From Dillenia suffruticosa (taxonomy: Eukaryota > Streptophyta > Magnoliopsida > Dilleniales > Dilleniaceae), in assembly GCA_033439265.1 (NCBI GenBank), contig JAVTVX010000015.1, forward strand, positions 20,885,947 through 20,949,946: a stretch of DNA of 64,000 bases, read 5' to 3'. Positions 43,926-54,939 of the stretch are shown one piece after another (within the stretch, counting starts at the first letter, position 1; each line of letters opens with the position of its first letter). The notes below the pieces were generated by a model that had not been told where the DNA came from, made no database searches, and worked only from the letters and a program-made list of their open reading frames with translations. Position numbers and translations under genes: made by a program.

Positions 43926-46900
43926 CATATGGTTCAGGATAGAGCAAAAATAAAGAGATTTGAAAACCTTCCAAACCATATGACTATTCGAGTTGCAAAT
44001 GGACAAGATTTGAGAGTAAATCAAGTTGGGGAAGTTGACATTTTTTGAAAACCAACCAAGGCTTTATATGTCCCCAAACTTACCTCAAACCTACTGTCCA
44101 TTAGCAAGATCACCAAGGATTAAAAGTGTTGAGTTGTTTTTGACCCCAATAATGTCTCTTTTCAGGACCTCAAGTCGAATCAATTGATTGGCAAGGGTTC
44201 TAGAAGAGGAGGACTTTATTACTTGGATCAAGAACAAAATGCACATGTAGCTCATGTTAAGGAGGACCAATCTCTTTGGCATAGACGCTTAGGACATCCT
44301 AGTGATCGAGCTTTAAAACGTTTATTCCCAACTTTAAATTTTGAGAATAGACATTGTAAAGCTTGTATTTTAGCAAAGGAAACCCGAACAATGTATCCTA
44401 TTTCAGAAACAATATATGAAAATCCTTTTGATTTAGTTCATTCCGATGTTTGGACTTCACCCATCATGTCCCACTTAGGTTACAAATACCTCATTACTTT
44501 CATTGATCACAAAACAAGGCACACATGGGTGTATCTTCTAAATACCAAAGACCAAGCTCTTGAAACACTCAAGAGCTATGTGAAGTATGTAACCAAACTA
44601 TATAATGCCAATATAAAAGTCCTAAGGTCAGATCATGGTGGTGAATTTACAAGTCTTAATTTCGAAAATTACCTTAAGGACAATAGCATTATACACCAAA
44701 TGTCATGTGTTTACACACCCCAACAAAATGGGGTAGCAGAAAGGAAGAATAGACACATACTTGAAATATCTAGAGCTATGATGTTCTATGCAAACATGCC
44801 TAAGAAATTTTGGTGTGATGCGGTTAAAACCGCGGTACATGTGATCAATCTTATGCCCACCGAAGTTTTAAAAGGGCAATCTCCCCTTGAGGTTCTCCCA
44901 GGAAGGAAACCAAATATTTCCCACCTTAGGATATTTGGTTGCACATGTTACATTCACATTCCTACGCACCTAAGGAATAAACTAGAACATAGAGGGAAAA
45001 AGTGTATATTTCTTGGATATGTAGCCTTTGAAAAAGGCTATAGGTGATATGATCCTACCACTAACCGAACATACACATCAAAAGATGTGATATTTTTAGA
45101 AAGTGAGTTCTATTTCGTAGGAAATGAAGAAATAAAGGAAGCTCCAAAGACTGAAATTCCTCCTAGCACTTGGGACTTCCTCATATCGCCTCCTCAAGAA
45201 GCTGAACAAATCGAAGGAAACTCCACCTCTGAAACAAGCCATAACTCTCAAGATGATAATTCAGAAGCTTTAGAGGCTGAACAACCAATTGTTTCAGGGG
45301 GAGAAAGTGATACAAATGAGGGGAAAACAAACAAGGAGGAATCTCTTGAAATCGAGGAGGAACCGGATGAACCACCACCTCAACTAAGAAGATCAACCAG
45401 GCTTAGACTTCCTCCATCCGAATGGGTCAATCGAAGGGTATTCTATAACTCTAAGGTAACCTCCCATCCTATTTATGATTATTATACCACCTCACATGTT
45501 TCCTTGGACAACCAAGCTTTCTTGAGTAATCTAGATAAAGAAATGGAACCAACGTCATTTGAGGAGGCATCAAAGGATCCAAGATGGAGAAAAGTAATGG
45601 AGAAGGAACTAAAAGCTCTATCAAAGAATGGGACATGGGAAATCACTTCACTACCAAAAGGGAAGAAAGCCGTAGGATGTAAACGGGTATACAAAATCAA
45701 GCACAAAAGCGATGGATCAATTGAGCGATTCAAAGCAAGACTAGTAGCCAAAGGGTATACTCAAGCATATGGGATTGATTATAAGGAGACCTATGCTCCG
45801 GTTGCAAAAATGAATACTATTAGAGTCCTCTTATCCCTTGCGGTGAATCACGGTTGGAGCCTATTTCAAATGGATATAGCAAATGCTTTTCTCCAAGGAG
45901 ATCTAGAAGAAGAAGTCTACATGCAAATACCAATGGGTCTTCAATCTCAAGGAGGAAATGCATGCAAACTTCATAAGGCAATTTATGGTCTCAAACAATC
46001 TCCAAGAGCTTGGTATGCAAAGGTAAGTCATACTTTCCTTAGTCATGGATTTCATAAATGTAATAGTGATTCATCTCTCTTTATTAGAAAAACTAATGAT
46101 TATATCACAATACCACTAGTTTATGTAGATGACATTATCATCACAGGTAGTGATTTGCATCAAATAAACCTAGTTAGAAATTTTTTAAAGTCCAGATTTG
46201 AATTTAAAGATCTGGGAAAACTAAAGTATTTTCTAGAAATTGAGTTAACCTATTGTCCCAATGGACTAATTCTCTCCCAAAGAAAATATGCTCTTGACCT
46301 TTTACAGGAAACAGGTAAGCTTGGAGCAAGACCAGTTTGCAGTCCAGTTTCCTCTTCCGGTGCTTTAGCCGATGATAATGATCCTCTAGAAGACATTGAA
46401 AGATATCAAAGGTTGGTTGGGAGACTTATCTACCTCACCATCACAAGGCCAGACATAGCATATGCCGTTAGCTATGTAAGTCAATTCATGCACTCTCCAA
46501 CAAAAGGCCATTGGAGAGCAGCTGAAAGGATCCTTCATTATATCAAAGGATCCCCAGGGCTAGGCATTTGGATGAAGAACAATGGAAGTTCAAACATTGA
46601 AGGGTATTGTGGCGCTGATTGGGCTGGTGACTCCACCGATAGAAAGTCTACCACTGGGTATTGCATGTTTGTAGGAGGCAACTTGGTAGCTTGGAAGAGC
46701 AAAAAATAGCGGGTTGTATCTAGATCAAGTGCGGAGGCCGAGTATAGGGCCATGGCAGCTAGTGCAAGCGAGATAATATGGTTGAAGGCTTTAATAGAAG
46801 AGCTAGGGTTCACAGTCTCCACTCCAATCAAGCTCCATTGTGACAATCAATCAGCAATTCACATTGCCACTAATCCGGTCTTCTATGAACGCACCAAGCA

Positions 46901-47083
46901 CATAGAAGTTGATTGTCATTTTATTCGTCAAAAGGTAGAAGAAAAACTCATTGTGACTCCTCATATCAAAGGAGAAGATCAGCTAGCGGATATCTTCACA
47001 AAAGGAGGAACAGCAGCTCACCTATAAGAAATGATGGGCAAGTTGGGTACTATAAATATCTACGCACCCAACTTGAGGAGGAG

Positions 47084-47546
47084 TGTTGAAAAGAGGAATT
47101 AATCAACCTATCATCACATTTCTAAAAGGGGTCTTCCCAAGAGTCCAACAAGTTTTTCTCAAGGATGGAGACTTAAATTGGGCAGGCCCGCAGAATTCGG
47201 GCCCAGCCCGGGCCAGCAAAAGGGCCCTTTTTGGCCGAGCAAAGGGGGCCCAATTGGGCCCCAACGGCTAGGCAAATCTAGCCGTTGGAGGCTGTCCAAC
47301 AGCTAGTAATTCTAGCCGTTGGAGACAGCCTCCAACGGCTAGTAGAGAGGGGTCTTAACCCCTCTCTTGTTCTCTCTTTTTGCTCTCTAATTCTCTCCCT
47401 CATTTTCTTCTATAAATAGGCTTCTATGTATTCAAGCAAGGGCATGAACAAAAGTTCAAAGTTATGAATTTTATTTGCTTTCTATTTCAATAAAATTCAG
47501 AGTTATATTTCAAGATCTCTTGAGTTCTTTCTTTGATCTTTCAACA
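47084..47546 (+). repeat. Cop-C 3' LTR
   Basis: 463 bp with the full palindromic region. CCCAACGGCTA (47260-47270), TAGCCGTTGGA (47279-47289), TAGCCGTTGGA (47313-47323) and TCCAACGGCTA (47331-47341) all fit the MSA consensus on one strand. TATAAATAGGC lies near 47412. Confidence 0.94.
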
Positions 47547-50012
47547 AAATTAGCACCTCAATGTTCACCTCCTTACTTATAGATTCCACAAACTACAATG
47601 CTTGGCAAGATACCATCAAGAGGTCCCTAAACTTCTTCAACCTTGAAAATCATATCTTTGAAGAACCTCTTGATGAAGCCAATCCATTATTTAGAGTATG
47701 GAAGAAGAAAGACGATCAAGTGGTGGTGCTCCTTCAAATGTCTCTTGACAAAACTCACAAGGCTATGGTCACATGTATTCCAAACGCAAGAGCATTATGG
47801 GAGCAAATGCAATCGTTATATGGTCAAGAATCCAACACCGAAAGAATCTTTGAGCTGAAAAAGAAGATCTTCAAAATTCAAAAGGGAGGTAAATCCATAC
47901 CCGAATACTTTGGGGAATATAGGGATCTATGGAATGAACTCAATCTCTTGAGGCCTCCTACTATAAATCTCAAGACCATTTTTCAAAGGAACGATGAAGA
48001 TATGACCTTTGGTCTACTCATGGGTCTTGGAGATGAATATGCTCCAATTCGTCAAGAGATTCTTCGAATGAAGGTCTTTCCTTCATTTCAAGAAGTCCAA
48101 TTCATGGTGCAAAGAATAGAGATTAGCTTAAGGCTTGAAGAATCTACCAAGCTTAAATCCGACTCTCAAGCCTTCCAAGCTGTCCACGAAGAGCATCCGG
48201 CCAACAGCATTCAAAACTTAGCAAAAAGAGACATTTGTCCACATTGTAAGAAGTCCGGCCGTAAGAAAGAAAAATGCTGGTTCCTACACCCACATTTGAG
48301 GCCGAAATATGCTAGGAAAAATCTGGAATCATCTTCAAATGCTCAACAAGTGTCTCAAGTGGCAGCACTCGAATCCAAGATGGAGGAGATGCATAAGGAA
48401 TTCAAACGACTTGTTGGGCAGATTAGTCACCATTCTAGTAATTCCTTATCTTCATCTATTTCCAATTCTTGGCTCATAGATTCCGGATATGACGATCATA
48501 TGGTAAAAGATAAAAACAAAATCAACAAGTTTATTCCCTTGACCAATCATAAATTAGTTAAAGTAGCTAATGGTCATAAGTTAAAAGTTGATCACTTAGG
48601 AGAAATTGAACTATTTGGAAAAAAGACTAAAGCTTTATATGTTCCAAAGTTCAATTCAAACTTACTTTCTATTAGCAATATAACCAAAGAGCAAGATTGC
48701 AAAGCTATATTTGATCCTAAACAAGTAATATTTCAGGATCGCAAAACGAACAATTTGATTGGCAAGGGAACTAGGAGGAACAACCTCTATTACTTGGATC
48801 AAGAGAACCAAGCTTTTGCTGTCCGAAACATATCCTCCTCTTTATGGCATGAACGTCTAGGGCATCCAGGAAACCTAGCTTTGAAATGCCTATTTCCGAA
48901 TAGTAAACTAGAAGATAGGTATTGCAAAGCTTGTGTACTTGGAAAACAAATCAAAGTGTATTATCCCATTTCTGAAACAATATATAAAGAGGCTTTTGAA
49001 TTAGTTCATTCGGATGTTTGGACCTCTCCTTTAGTCTCCCATAATGGTTTTAGATACTTTGTGACATTCATAGATCACAAAACTAGATATACTTGGGTTT
49101 ATCTCTTAGTTAACAAATCTGAAGTATTTGAGGCATTCAAGAGCTACTATAGATACATAACAAAGCAATTTAATGCTAACCTAAAGATGTTTAGGTCAGA
49201 TCATGGAGGGGAGTTCACTAGCCTTGAGTTTGAAAAATTTCTAGAGGAAAAAGGGATCATTCATCAAAAGTCTTGTGTGTACACTCCTCAACAAAATGGA
49301 ATAGCCGAGAGAAAAAATAGGCATCTCTTGGAGACAGCTAGATCCATGATGTTTCACTCAAACATACCTAAGGAATATTGGAATGAGGCCATTAAGACCG
49401 CTGCTCACCTTATAAACCTCATGCCATCCCAAATCCTAGGAGGAAAGTCACCCCTAGAACTACTCCTTGGAAAGAGACCTAGCATTGATCATTTAAGAGT
49501 TTTTGGTTGTGTTTGCTATGTCCACATTCCTAGTCATCTTAGGAGCAAACTAGATGCCAAGGGAAGAAAATGCATCTTTCTAGGATATTCCTTTTTTGAA
49601 AAAGGCTATAAATGTTATGATCCTCTAATCAAGAAACTATACACATCCAAGGATGTGATATTTGTGGAAAATGAGCCTTATTTTGCAGGTCAAAGAAGAG
49701 AAGATCAAACCAAAGAAAACTACCAGCAAGAACAATGGAATATGATTCTGCCAAAAATCAATGAAGTTCCTGCCGAGAGCAATGAAGAAACTCACCAAAA
49801 TGATCCAACTCAAGGGAACCCATCACCCTCTCATTCAGATCATGAAATAGAAGAAGATCAAGAGGAAGGACACTCAGACTCAGGGGGAGCTCTTGATACG
49901 ACCGAAGAGCATGAGGAGCAGTCTATGGATGAACCCCCTCCTCCTCTTCGAAGATCTACAAGACTTAGACTTCCTCCCTCGGAATGGATCAATAGAAGGG
50001 TCTATTTTAACT

Positions 50013-50298
50013 CCAACGGCTAGCAAAAAAACAGCCGTTGGGGCTGTCCCCAACGGCTAGTAAAACTAGCCGTTGGGACAGCCCCAACGGCCATAATTGG
50101 AGAGGGCACAATGCCCTCTCCTCTCTCTCTTTTCTTATCTCCTTGCCCCTCTTCTTGTTCTCTATAAATAGGGCTTATATGTTTCTTTGGAAGGTATGAA
50201 AAATATGCCTTCATTGCATGTAAACTCTCTTTGAATTCTCAATTAAATTCTTGAAGTTTCTTTATTCATTCTTAGCTTGCTATATTTAAATTTCAACA
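50013..50298 (+). promoter_or_regulatory. Cop-E truncated 5' LTR with palindromes and TATA box
   Basis: What remains keeps the palindromic AACGG region (CCCAACGGCTA at 50049-50059, TAGCCGTTGGG at 50067-50077, further GCCGTTGGGG and CCCCAACGG copies) and TATAAATAGGG at 50163. Transcription from this LTR therefore remains plausible despite the loss of the upstream part of U3. Confidence 0.75.
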
Positions 50299-53200
50299 TG
50301 GTATCAGAGCCATCTTCGATACCTTCATCTTCCGGTGTTGGTAATCCTCCACCACAAATTAGTACTTCCATGTTTACTTCCATTCTCTTAGATTCATCAA
50401 ATTACAATGCTTGGCAAGACACCATCAAGAGATCCTTGAACTTCTTCAATCTTGAAAATCACATATTGGAGGATCCCTTAGATGATGCCAACCCTACGTT
50501 CAAATCATGGAAGAAGCAAGATGATCAAGTGGTGGTGCTGCTTCAAATGTCTCTTGACAAAACCCACAAAGCAATGGCTACTTGTATTCCAAATGCAAGG
50601 GCTTTGTGGGATCAAATGCATGCTCTATATGGGCAAGAGACCAACACCGGACGAATCTTTGAGCTCAAAAGAAAAATCTTCAAGATTCAAAAAAGAGGTA
50701 AAACTCTTCCCGAATACTTTGGGGAATATAGGGATCTTTGGAATGAGCTTAATATTCTTAGGCCTCCAACTTCTAATCTCAAGACCATTCTTCAAAGAAA
50801 TGATGAAGACATGACCTTTGGTCTTCTTATGGGTCTTGGAGATGAATATGCTCCAATTCGTCAAGAAATCCTTAGAATGAAGATTTTCCCTTCATTCCAA
50901 GAAGTTCAATTTATGATTCAAAGGGCCGAGACTAGCATGAGGCTAGAGGAGTCTACCAAGCTCAAATCCGAAGCCCAAGCCTTCAAGGCTGTTCAAGATG
51001 ATCACATGGTCAACAAAGCTCAAAATTTCTTTAAAAAGGATGTTTGCACAAATTGCAAGAAGCCCGGCCACAAAAGGGAAAGGTGCTGGTTTCTCCACCC
51101 TAATTTGCGCCCAAAGAACAACAAGAAGGAGGTGGAACAACCAGCTCATGCTCAACAAGTCTCCCAAGTGGCTGCACTCGAATCCAAGATGGAGGAGATG
51201 CAAAAAGAGATGAAAAAGCTCCTTAGCCAAGTTGCCCTTCACTCCGGTAACAACTTGAACTCATCTCATTTAAATAAATGGTTGATTGATTCGGGCTGTG
51301 ACAATCACATGGTAAAAGATAAAGACAAAGTTAGGAAATTCATTCCTCTATCTAGTTATAAGATTGTCAAGGTTGCTAATGGTCAAAAACTAAAAGTTGA
51401 TCATCTAGGTGAAGTTGAACTCCTAGGAAAGAAAACTAAAGCGTTATATGTACCAAAATTCAACTCTAACCTCATGTCCATTAGCAAAATTACCAAAGAC
51501 CATAATTGCAAAGCCACTTTTGATCCTAACCAAGTTATCTTTCAGGATCTCAAAACGAATCACTTGATTGGCAAGGGGTCTAGGAGGAACAACTTATATT
51601 TTTTGGAGCAAGAAAATCAAGCTTTTGGAGTTCAAAGTCAAGCGTTTTCTATATGGCATGCCCGTCTAGGTCACCCGGGAGATTTAGCTTTGAAACGCCT
51701 ATTTCCAAGTCAAAAGGTAGAAAATAGGCATTGCAAAGCTTGTATTCTTGGAAAACAAACTAAAGTGTACTATCCAATCTCAAATACAATATATGAAAAT
51801 GCCTTTGAACTCATTCATACCGATGTGTGGACTTCACCCATGGAATCTCATAATGGCTTTAAATATTTTGTAACCTTCATTGATCACAAAACTAGATACA
51901 CTTGGGTGTACTTATTAACTGCCAAATCAGAAGTATTTGAAGCACTTAAGAGCTATTATAGATATGTGACCAAGCAATTCAATGCAAATATCAAAATCCT
52001 TAGATCGGACCATGGGGGGGAATACACTAGCCATGCACTTGAAGATTTTCTAGAAGAAAAGGAAATTATTCATCAAAAGTCTTGTGTTTACACTCCTCAA
52101 CAAAATGGAGTTGCCGAAAGAAAAAATAGACACTTACTAGAAACGGCTAGGGCTATGATGTTTCACTCCAATATACCTAAAAAGTTTTGGAGTGAAGCCA
52201 TTAAAACCGCTGCCCACCTTATAAACCTTATGCCCTCTCAAGTGCTAGAAGGAAAATCCCCTTTAGAACTACTCCTAGGAAGAAAACCTAGTATCTCACA
52301 CTTAAGAGTTTTTGGGTGCATTTGTTATGTGCATGTACCAGAAAACTTTAGAAATAAACTAGATGAAAGAGGGAGAAAATGTGTATTTTTAGGATACTCT
52401 ACCTTTGAAAAAGGATATAAATGTTATGATCCTCTAACCAAAAAGCTATACACATCCAAGGATGTGATATTTGTAGAAAAAGAACCTTATTTTGCAGGAA
52501 AAGAGGATCAAGAGCAACCAAAGGAAAGAGGAGCACAAGACCATTGGAATGTAGTCCTTCCCTCAATCAAAGAAACCTCTCATCAAAATGAAGAAGAAGA
52601 ACAACCAATCCAAGCTGAAAATGATCCAACTCAAGAACAATCAACCTCATCTCATTCTGATCATGAATCCATCCAAGAGGAAGGGGGAGACAACTTAGAT
52701 CAAGGGCAAGTTATAGAGGAAGTAGAACAAAGCATTGAGCAGCCGCCTCCTCCTCCTCTTCGAAGATCAACAAGGCTTAGGCTCCCTCCTTCAGAATGGA
52801 TCAACAAAAGAGTTTTCTATAACTCAAAGGTAACATCTCACCCCATTTCCCAATATTATTCGGTTGCTAACATGTCTTGTAGCCATCAAAAATTCATCAA
52901 GAACTTAGACCTTCATCAAGAGCCTAGAAACTTTGAAGAAGCCAAACAACTTCCTCAATGGATCCAAGCAATGAAAGATGAGCTAGAAGCCTTAGAAAGA
53001 AACGGAACTTGGGAGTTATCATCTCTTCCTAAAGGAAAAAGGGCAGTAGGATGTAAATGGATCTATAAGATCAAGCACAAAAGTGATGGAAGCATTGATA
53101 GATACAAAGCAAGATTAGTGGCAAAGGGCTTCACTCAAGCTTATGGAGTAGATTACAAGGAAACGTATGCTCCGGTGGCCAAGATGAACACAATTCGAGT

Positions 53201-54479
53201 CGTGATGTCCCTTGCAATCAATCACTCTTGGCCAATGTTTCAAATGGACGTAGCCAATGCTTTCCTTCAAGGTGATCTGGAAGAGGAAGTGTACATGGAG
53301 ATTCCACCTGGCTTTTCTCAGCAACTCAACAAAGTTTGCAAACTTAGGAAAGCAATCTATGGTCTCAAACAATCTCCAAGAGCTTGGTATGCCAAACTTA
53401 GCTCAACTCTTTTTTATCATGATTTCAAAAAATGCAATAGCGACACTTCTCTCTTCGTTAAGAAACTAGATGGAAAAATCATTATAGTGTTAGTTTATGT
53501 AGATGATATAATCATAACCGGTAATGATTTAGATTTAATCAACCAAGTAAGAGGTTTCTTACAAACAAAATTTGATATTAAGGAATTAGGGAAACTAAAG
53601 TACTTCTTAGGGATAGAACTCGCCTATTGTCCAAATGGGTTTGTTCTATCACAAAGGAAGTATGTGCTTGATCTCTTGCAGGAAACCGGGAAGTTAGGTG
53701 CCAAGCCCGCTTGTAGTCCCATTAGCTCCTCTTGTGGCCTCAAGGATGATGATGTAGATTATGAGGATGAACCAAGATATCAAAGGCTCGTAGGGAAATT
53801 GATCTACCTCACCATAACGAGACCGGACATCTCCTTTGCCGTGAGTCAAGTTAGCCAACATATGCACAAGCCAAAAAGAAAGCATTGGAGAGCCACCGAA
53901 AGAATCCTCCATTATCTAAAGGGTACACCAGGCATGGGAGTTTGGATGAAGAAGAACAACAACTCACAAATTGTAGGATATTGTGATGCAGATTGGGCTG
54001 GAGACTCAGAAGATAGACGATCAACCACAGGATATTGCATGTTTGTTGGAGGAAATCTAGTATCTTGGAAAAGCAAAAAACAACATGTGGTGTCAAGATC
54101 AAGTGCCGAATCTGAATATAGAGCAATGGCAGCCGCATCAAGTGAGATGGTTTGGTTAAAGGCTCTAATTGAAGAACTAGGGTTCTCTGTTCCTACTCCA
54201 ATCCGACTCCATTGTGATAATCAATCGGCTATTCACATAGCCTCAAATCCGGTTTTTCATGAAAGAAAAAAGCACATCGAGGTGGATTGCCACTTTGTGA
54301 GACAAAAGTTTGAAGAAAAACTCATCACTCCAAGCTTTACACGAAGTGATGATCAAGTAGCGGATATCTTCACCAAGTCAGGAACCGCCAATCACATACA
54401 TAAAAATATGGTCAAGTTGGGTGTCATAGATACATACACACCCAACTTGAGGGGGAGTGTTGAAATAAAGGACAATTAG
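50298..54479 (+). CDS. Cop-E Gag-Pol polyprotein, intact (1,393 aa)
   Basis: A single frame encodes the complete copia polyprotein. The ATG is the LTR's last A plus the first bases of the primer site (MVSEPSSIPSSSG); an upstream in-frame ATG at 50277 lies in the LTR. Approximate residues: Gag 30-230, CCHC knuckle at 248 (CTNCKKPGHKRERC), protease LIDSG at 328, integrase zinc finger 452-483 (HARLGH, CKAC), catalytic Asp/Asp/Glu near 507, 569 and 605, RT with FQMDVANAF near 981 and YVDDI near 1068. RNase H has CDADWAGD near 1228, SSAESEYRAMA near 1271 and LHCDNQSA near 1305. All hallmark catalytic residues I can check are present. The protein would form cytoplasmic particles, copy the RNA and integrate the DNA. 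The stop lies 22 bases inside the 3' LTR. Confidence 0.95.
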   Translation: MVSEPSSIPSSSGVGNPPPQISTSMFTSILLDSSNYNAWQDTIKRSLNFFNLENHILEDPLDDANPTFKSWKKQDDQVVVLLQMSLDKTHKAMATCIPNARALWDQMHALYGQETNTGRIFELKRKIFKIQKRGKTLPEYFGEYRDLWNELNILRPPTSNLKTILQRNDEDMTFGLLMGLGDEYAPIRQEILRMKIFPSFQEVQFMIQRAETSMRLEESTKLKSEAQAFKAVQDDHMVNKAQNFFKKDVCTNCKKPGHKRERCWFLHPNLRPKNNKKEVEQPAHAQQVSQVAALESKMEEMQKEMKKLLSQVALHSGNNLNSSHLNKWLIDSGCDNHMVKDKDKVRKFIPLSSYKIVKVANGQKLKVDHLGEVELLGKKTKALYVPKFNSNLMSISKITKDHNCKATFDPNQVIFQDLKTNHLIGKGSRRNNLYFLEQENQAFGVQSQAFSIWHARLGHPGDLALKRLFPSQKVENRHCKACILGKQTKVYYPISNTIYENAFELIHTDVWTSPMESHNGFKYFVTFIDHKTRYTWVYLLTAKSEVFEALKSYYRYVTKQFNANIKILRSDHGGEYTSHALEDFLEEKEIIHQKSCVYTPQQNGVAERKNRHLLETARAMMFHSNIPKKFWSEAIKTAAHLINLMPSQVLEGKSPLELLLGRKPSISHLRVFGCICYVHVPENFRNKLDERGRKCVFLGYSTFEKGYKCYDPLTKKLYTSKDVIFVEKEPYFAGKEDQEQPKERGAQDHWNVVLPSIKETSHQNEEEEQPIQAENDPTQEQSTSSHSDHESIQEEGGDNLDQGQVIEEVEQSIEQPPPPPLRRSTRLRLPPSEWINKRVFYNSKVTSHPISQYYSVANMSCSHQKFIKNLDLHQEPRNFEEAKQLPQWIQAMKDELEALERNGTWELSSLPKGKRAVGCKWIYKIKHKSDGSIDRYKARLVAKGFTQAYGVDYKETYAPVAKMNTIRVVMSLAINHSWPMFQMDVANAFLQGDLEEEVYMEIPPGFSQQLNKVCKLRKAIYGLKQSPRAWYAKLSSTLFYHDFKKCNSDTSLFVKKLDGKIIIVLVYVDDIIITGNDLDLINQVRGFLQTKFDIKELGKLKYFLGIELAYCPNGFVLSQRKYVLDLLQETGKLGAKPACSPISSSCGLKDDDVDYEDEPRYQRLVGKLIYLTITRPDISFAVSQVSQHMHKPKRKHWRATERILHYLKGTPGMGVWMKKNNNSQIVGYCDADWAGDSEDRRSTTGYCMFVGGNLVSWKSKKQHVVSRSSAESEYRAMAAASSEMVWLKALIEELGFSVPTPIRLHCDNQSAIHIASNPVFHERKKHIEVDCHFVRQKFEEKLITPSFTRSDDQVADIFTKSGTANHIHKNMVKLGVIDTYTPNLRGSVEIKDN

Positions 54480-54939
54480 GGTTTATGTCCTAAGGGAATG
54501 AAGTCTAAATGTATAGTTTTAATTTGTGTAGATTTTTCATTCTCATTGTAATCCCTTTAAGGTTTCTAAGTTGGGCCCTAAATGGGCCTTGCCCGGATTG
54601 TATGTCCTAAGGGTTTATGGGCCGGGCCAGCAAATGGGGGACCATCAGGTCCCCCAACGGCTAGCAAAAAAACAGCCGTTGGGGCTGTCCCCAACGGCTA
54701 GTAAAACTAGCCGTTGGGACAGCCCCAACGGCCATAATTGGAGAGGGCACAATGCCCTCTCCTCTCTCTCTTTTCTTATCTCCTTGCCCCTCTTCTTGTT
54801 CTCTATAAATAGGGATTATATGTTTCTTTGGAAGGTATGAAAAACATGCCTTCATTGCATGTAAACTCTCTTTGAATTCTCAATTAAATTCTTGAAGTTT
54901 CTTTATTCATTCTTAGCTTGCTATATTTAAATTTCAACA
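54458..54939 (+). repeat. Cop-E 3' LTR
   Basis: Starts TGTTGAAATAAAGGACAA and ends AAATTTCAACA, followed directly by PMD sequence. Palindromic AACGG motifs lie at about 54655-54731 and TATAAATAGGG at 54804. Confidence 0.95.

Larger units (their letters stand above)
37861..47102 (+). pseudogene. Cop-C gag-pol, interrupted and degenerate
   Basis: MVSEQTIPSSSRLGDPP opens at the LTR/primer junction. TAG at 38176-38178 and the Cop-D insertion at 38410 follow. Gag resumes at 42971 through the CCHC knuckle (HCKKRGHSKDKC, with TAG at 43225-43227 where Trp is expected). The protease (LIDSGTECHIV) is cut by the solo LTR at 43497. Protease/integrase resume at 43931 with stops near 44047, 44120 and 44134, an open integrase frame 44184-45047, then TGA. 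RT is intact at YVDDIIITGSD (near 46123), but Trp is changed to Arg in CKRVYKIK. In RNase H the first catalytic Asp is Gly (YCGADWAG), with TAG at 46707-46709 and TAA near 47025. It ends in the LTR at 47102. Confidence 0.9.
37474..47546 (+). mobile_element. Cop-C: Ty1/copia retrotransposon, TSD AAATT
   Basis: The 5' LTR is 37474-37861 (388 bp) and the 3' LTR 47084-47546 (463 bp). AAATT flanks both sides (37469-37473, 47547-47551). The primer site is at 37862 and the polypurine tract TTGAGGAGGAG at 47073-47083. Internal sequence is interrupted by Cop-D and a Cop-F solo LTR; without them it would be about 5.1 kb. The length difference between LTRs is mainly a single deletion of about 73 bp in the palindromic AACGGCTAG region of the 5' LTR. 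Confidence 0.93.
37411..50012 (+). pseudogene. Cop-B gag-pol in composite B, interrupted by Cop-C and 3'-truncated
   Basis: The frame opens at 37411 (MVSEQATIPSSSGLNDPPPE), is interrupted at 37473 by Cop-C and resumes at 47552 with STSMFTSLLIDSTNYNAWQD. From 47561 to about 50012 it is open for about 820 residues: Gag, CCHC knuckle (HCKKSGRKKEKCW, with Arg where His is expected), protease (LIDSGYDDHMV, Cys changed to Tyr) and complete integrase with Asp, Asp, Glu motifs (HSDVWTSP, RSDHGGEF, NGIAERKNRH). It ends in the proline-rich linker (RRSTRLRLPPSEW) before reverse transcriptase, where the Cop-E LTR begins. No RT or RNase H remains. Confidence 0.88.
36956..54939 (+). mobile_element. composite B: four-level nest of copia elements inside the PMD gene
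   Basis: The outer shell starts with the Cop-B 5' LTR (36956) and ends with the Cop-E 3' LTR (54939). Cop-B carries Cop-C (37474-47546), which carries Cop-D (38410-42970) and a Cop-F solo LTR (43497-43925). Cop-B pol is joined to Cop-E at about 50012. Flanks GATTT and ATCAC are not a target duplication. PMD sequence is also lost there, so a deletion accompanied the joining of two insertions. Confidence 0.85.
50013..54939 (+). mobile_element. Cop-E: Ty1/copia retrotransposon with intact polyprotein and truncated 5' LTR
   Basis: The 3' LTR is complete (54458-54939, 482 bp). The 5' LTR (50013-50298) lacks the first 195 bp or so and is fused to Cop-B pol at a shared CTCC. Over the shared 286 bp I count two differences (GGGCTTAT/GGGATTAT and AAATATGCC/AAACATGCC), so this is one of the youngest insertions here. 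The primer site TGGTATCAGAGC is at 50299 and the polypurine tract at 54447-54457. Confidence 0.93.
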
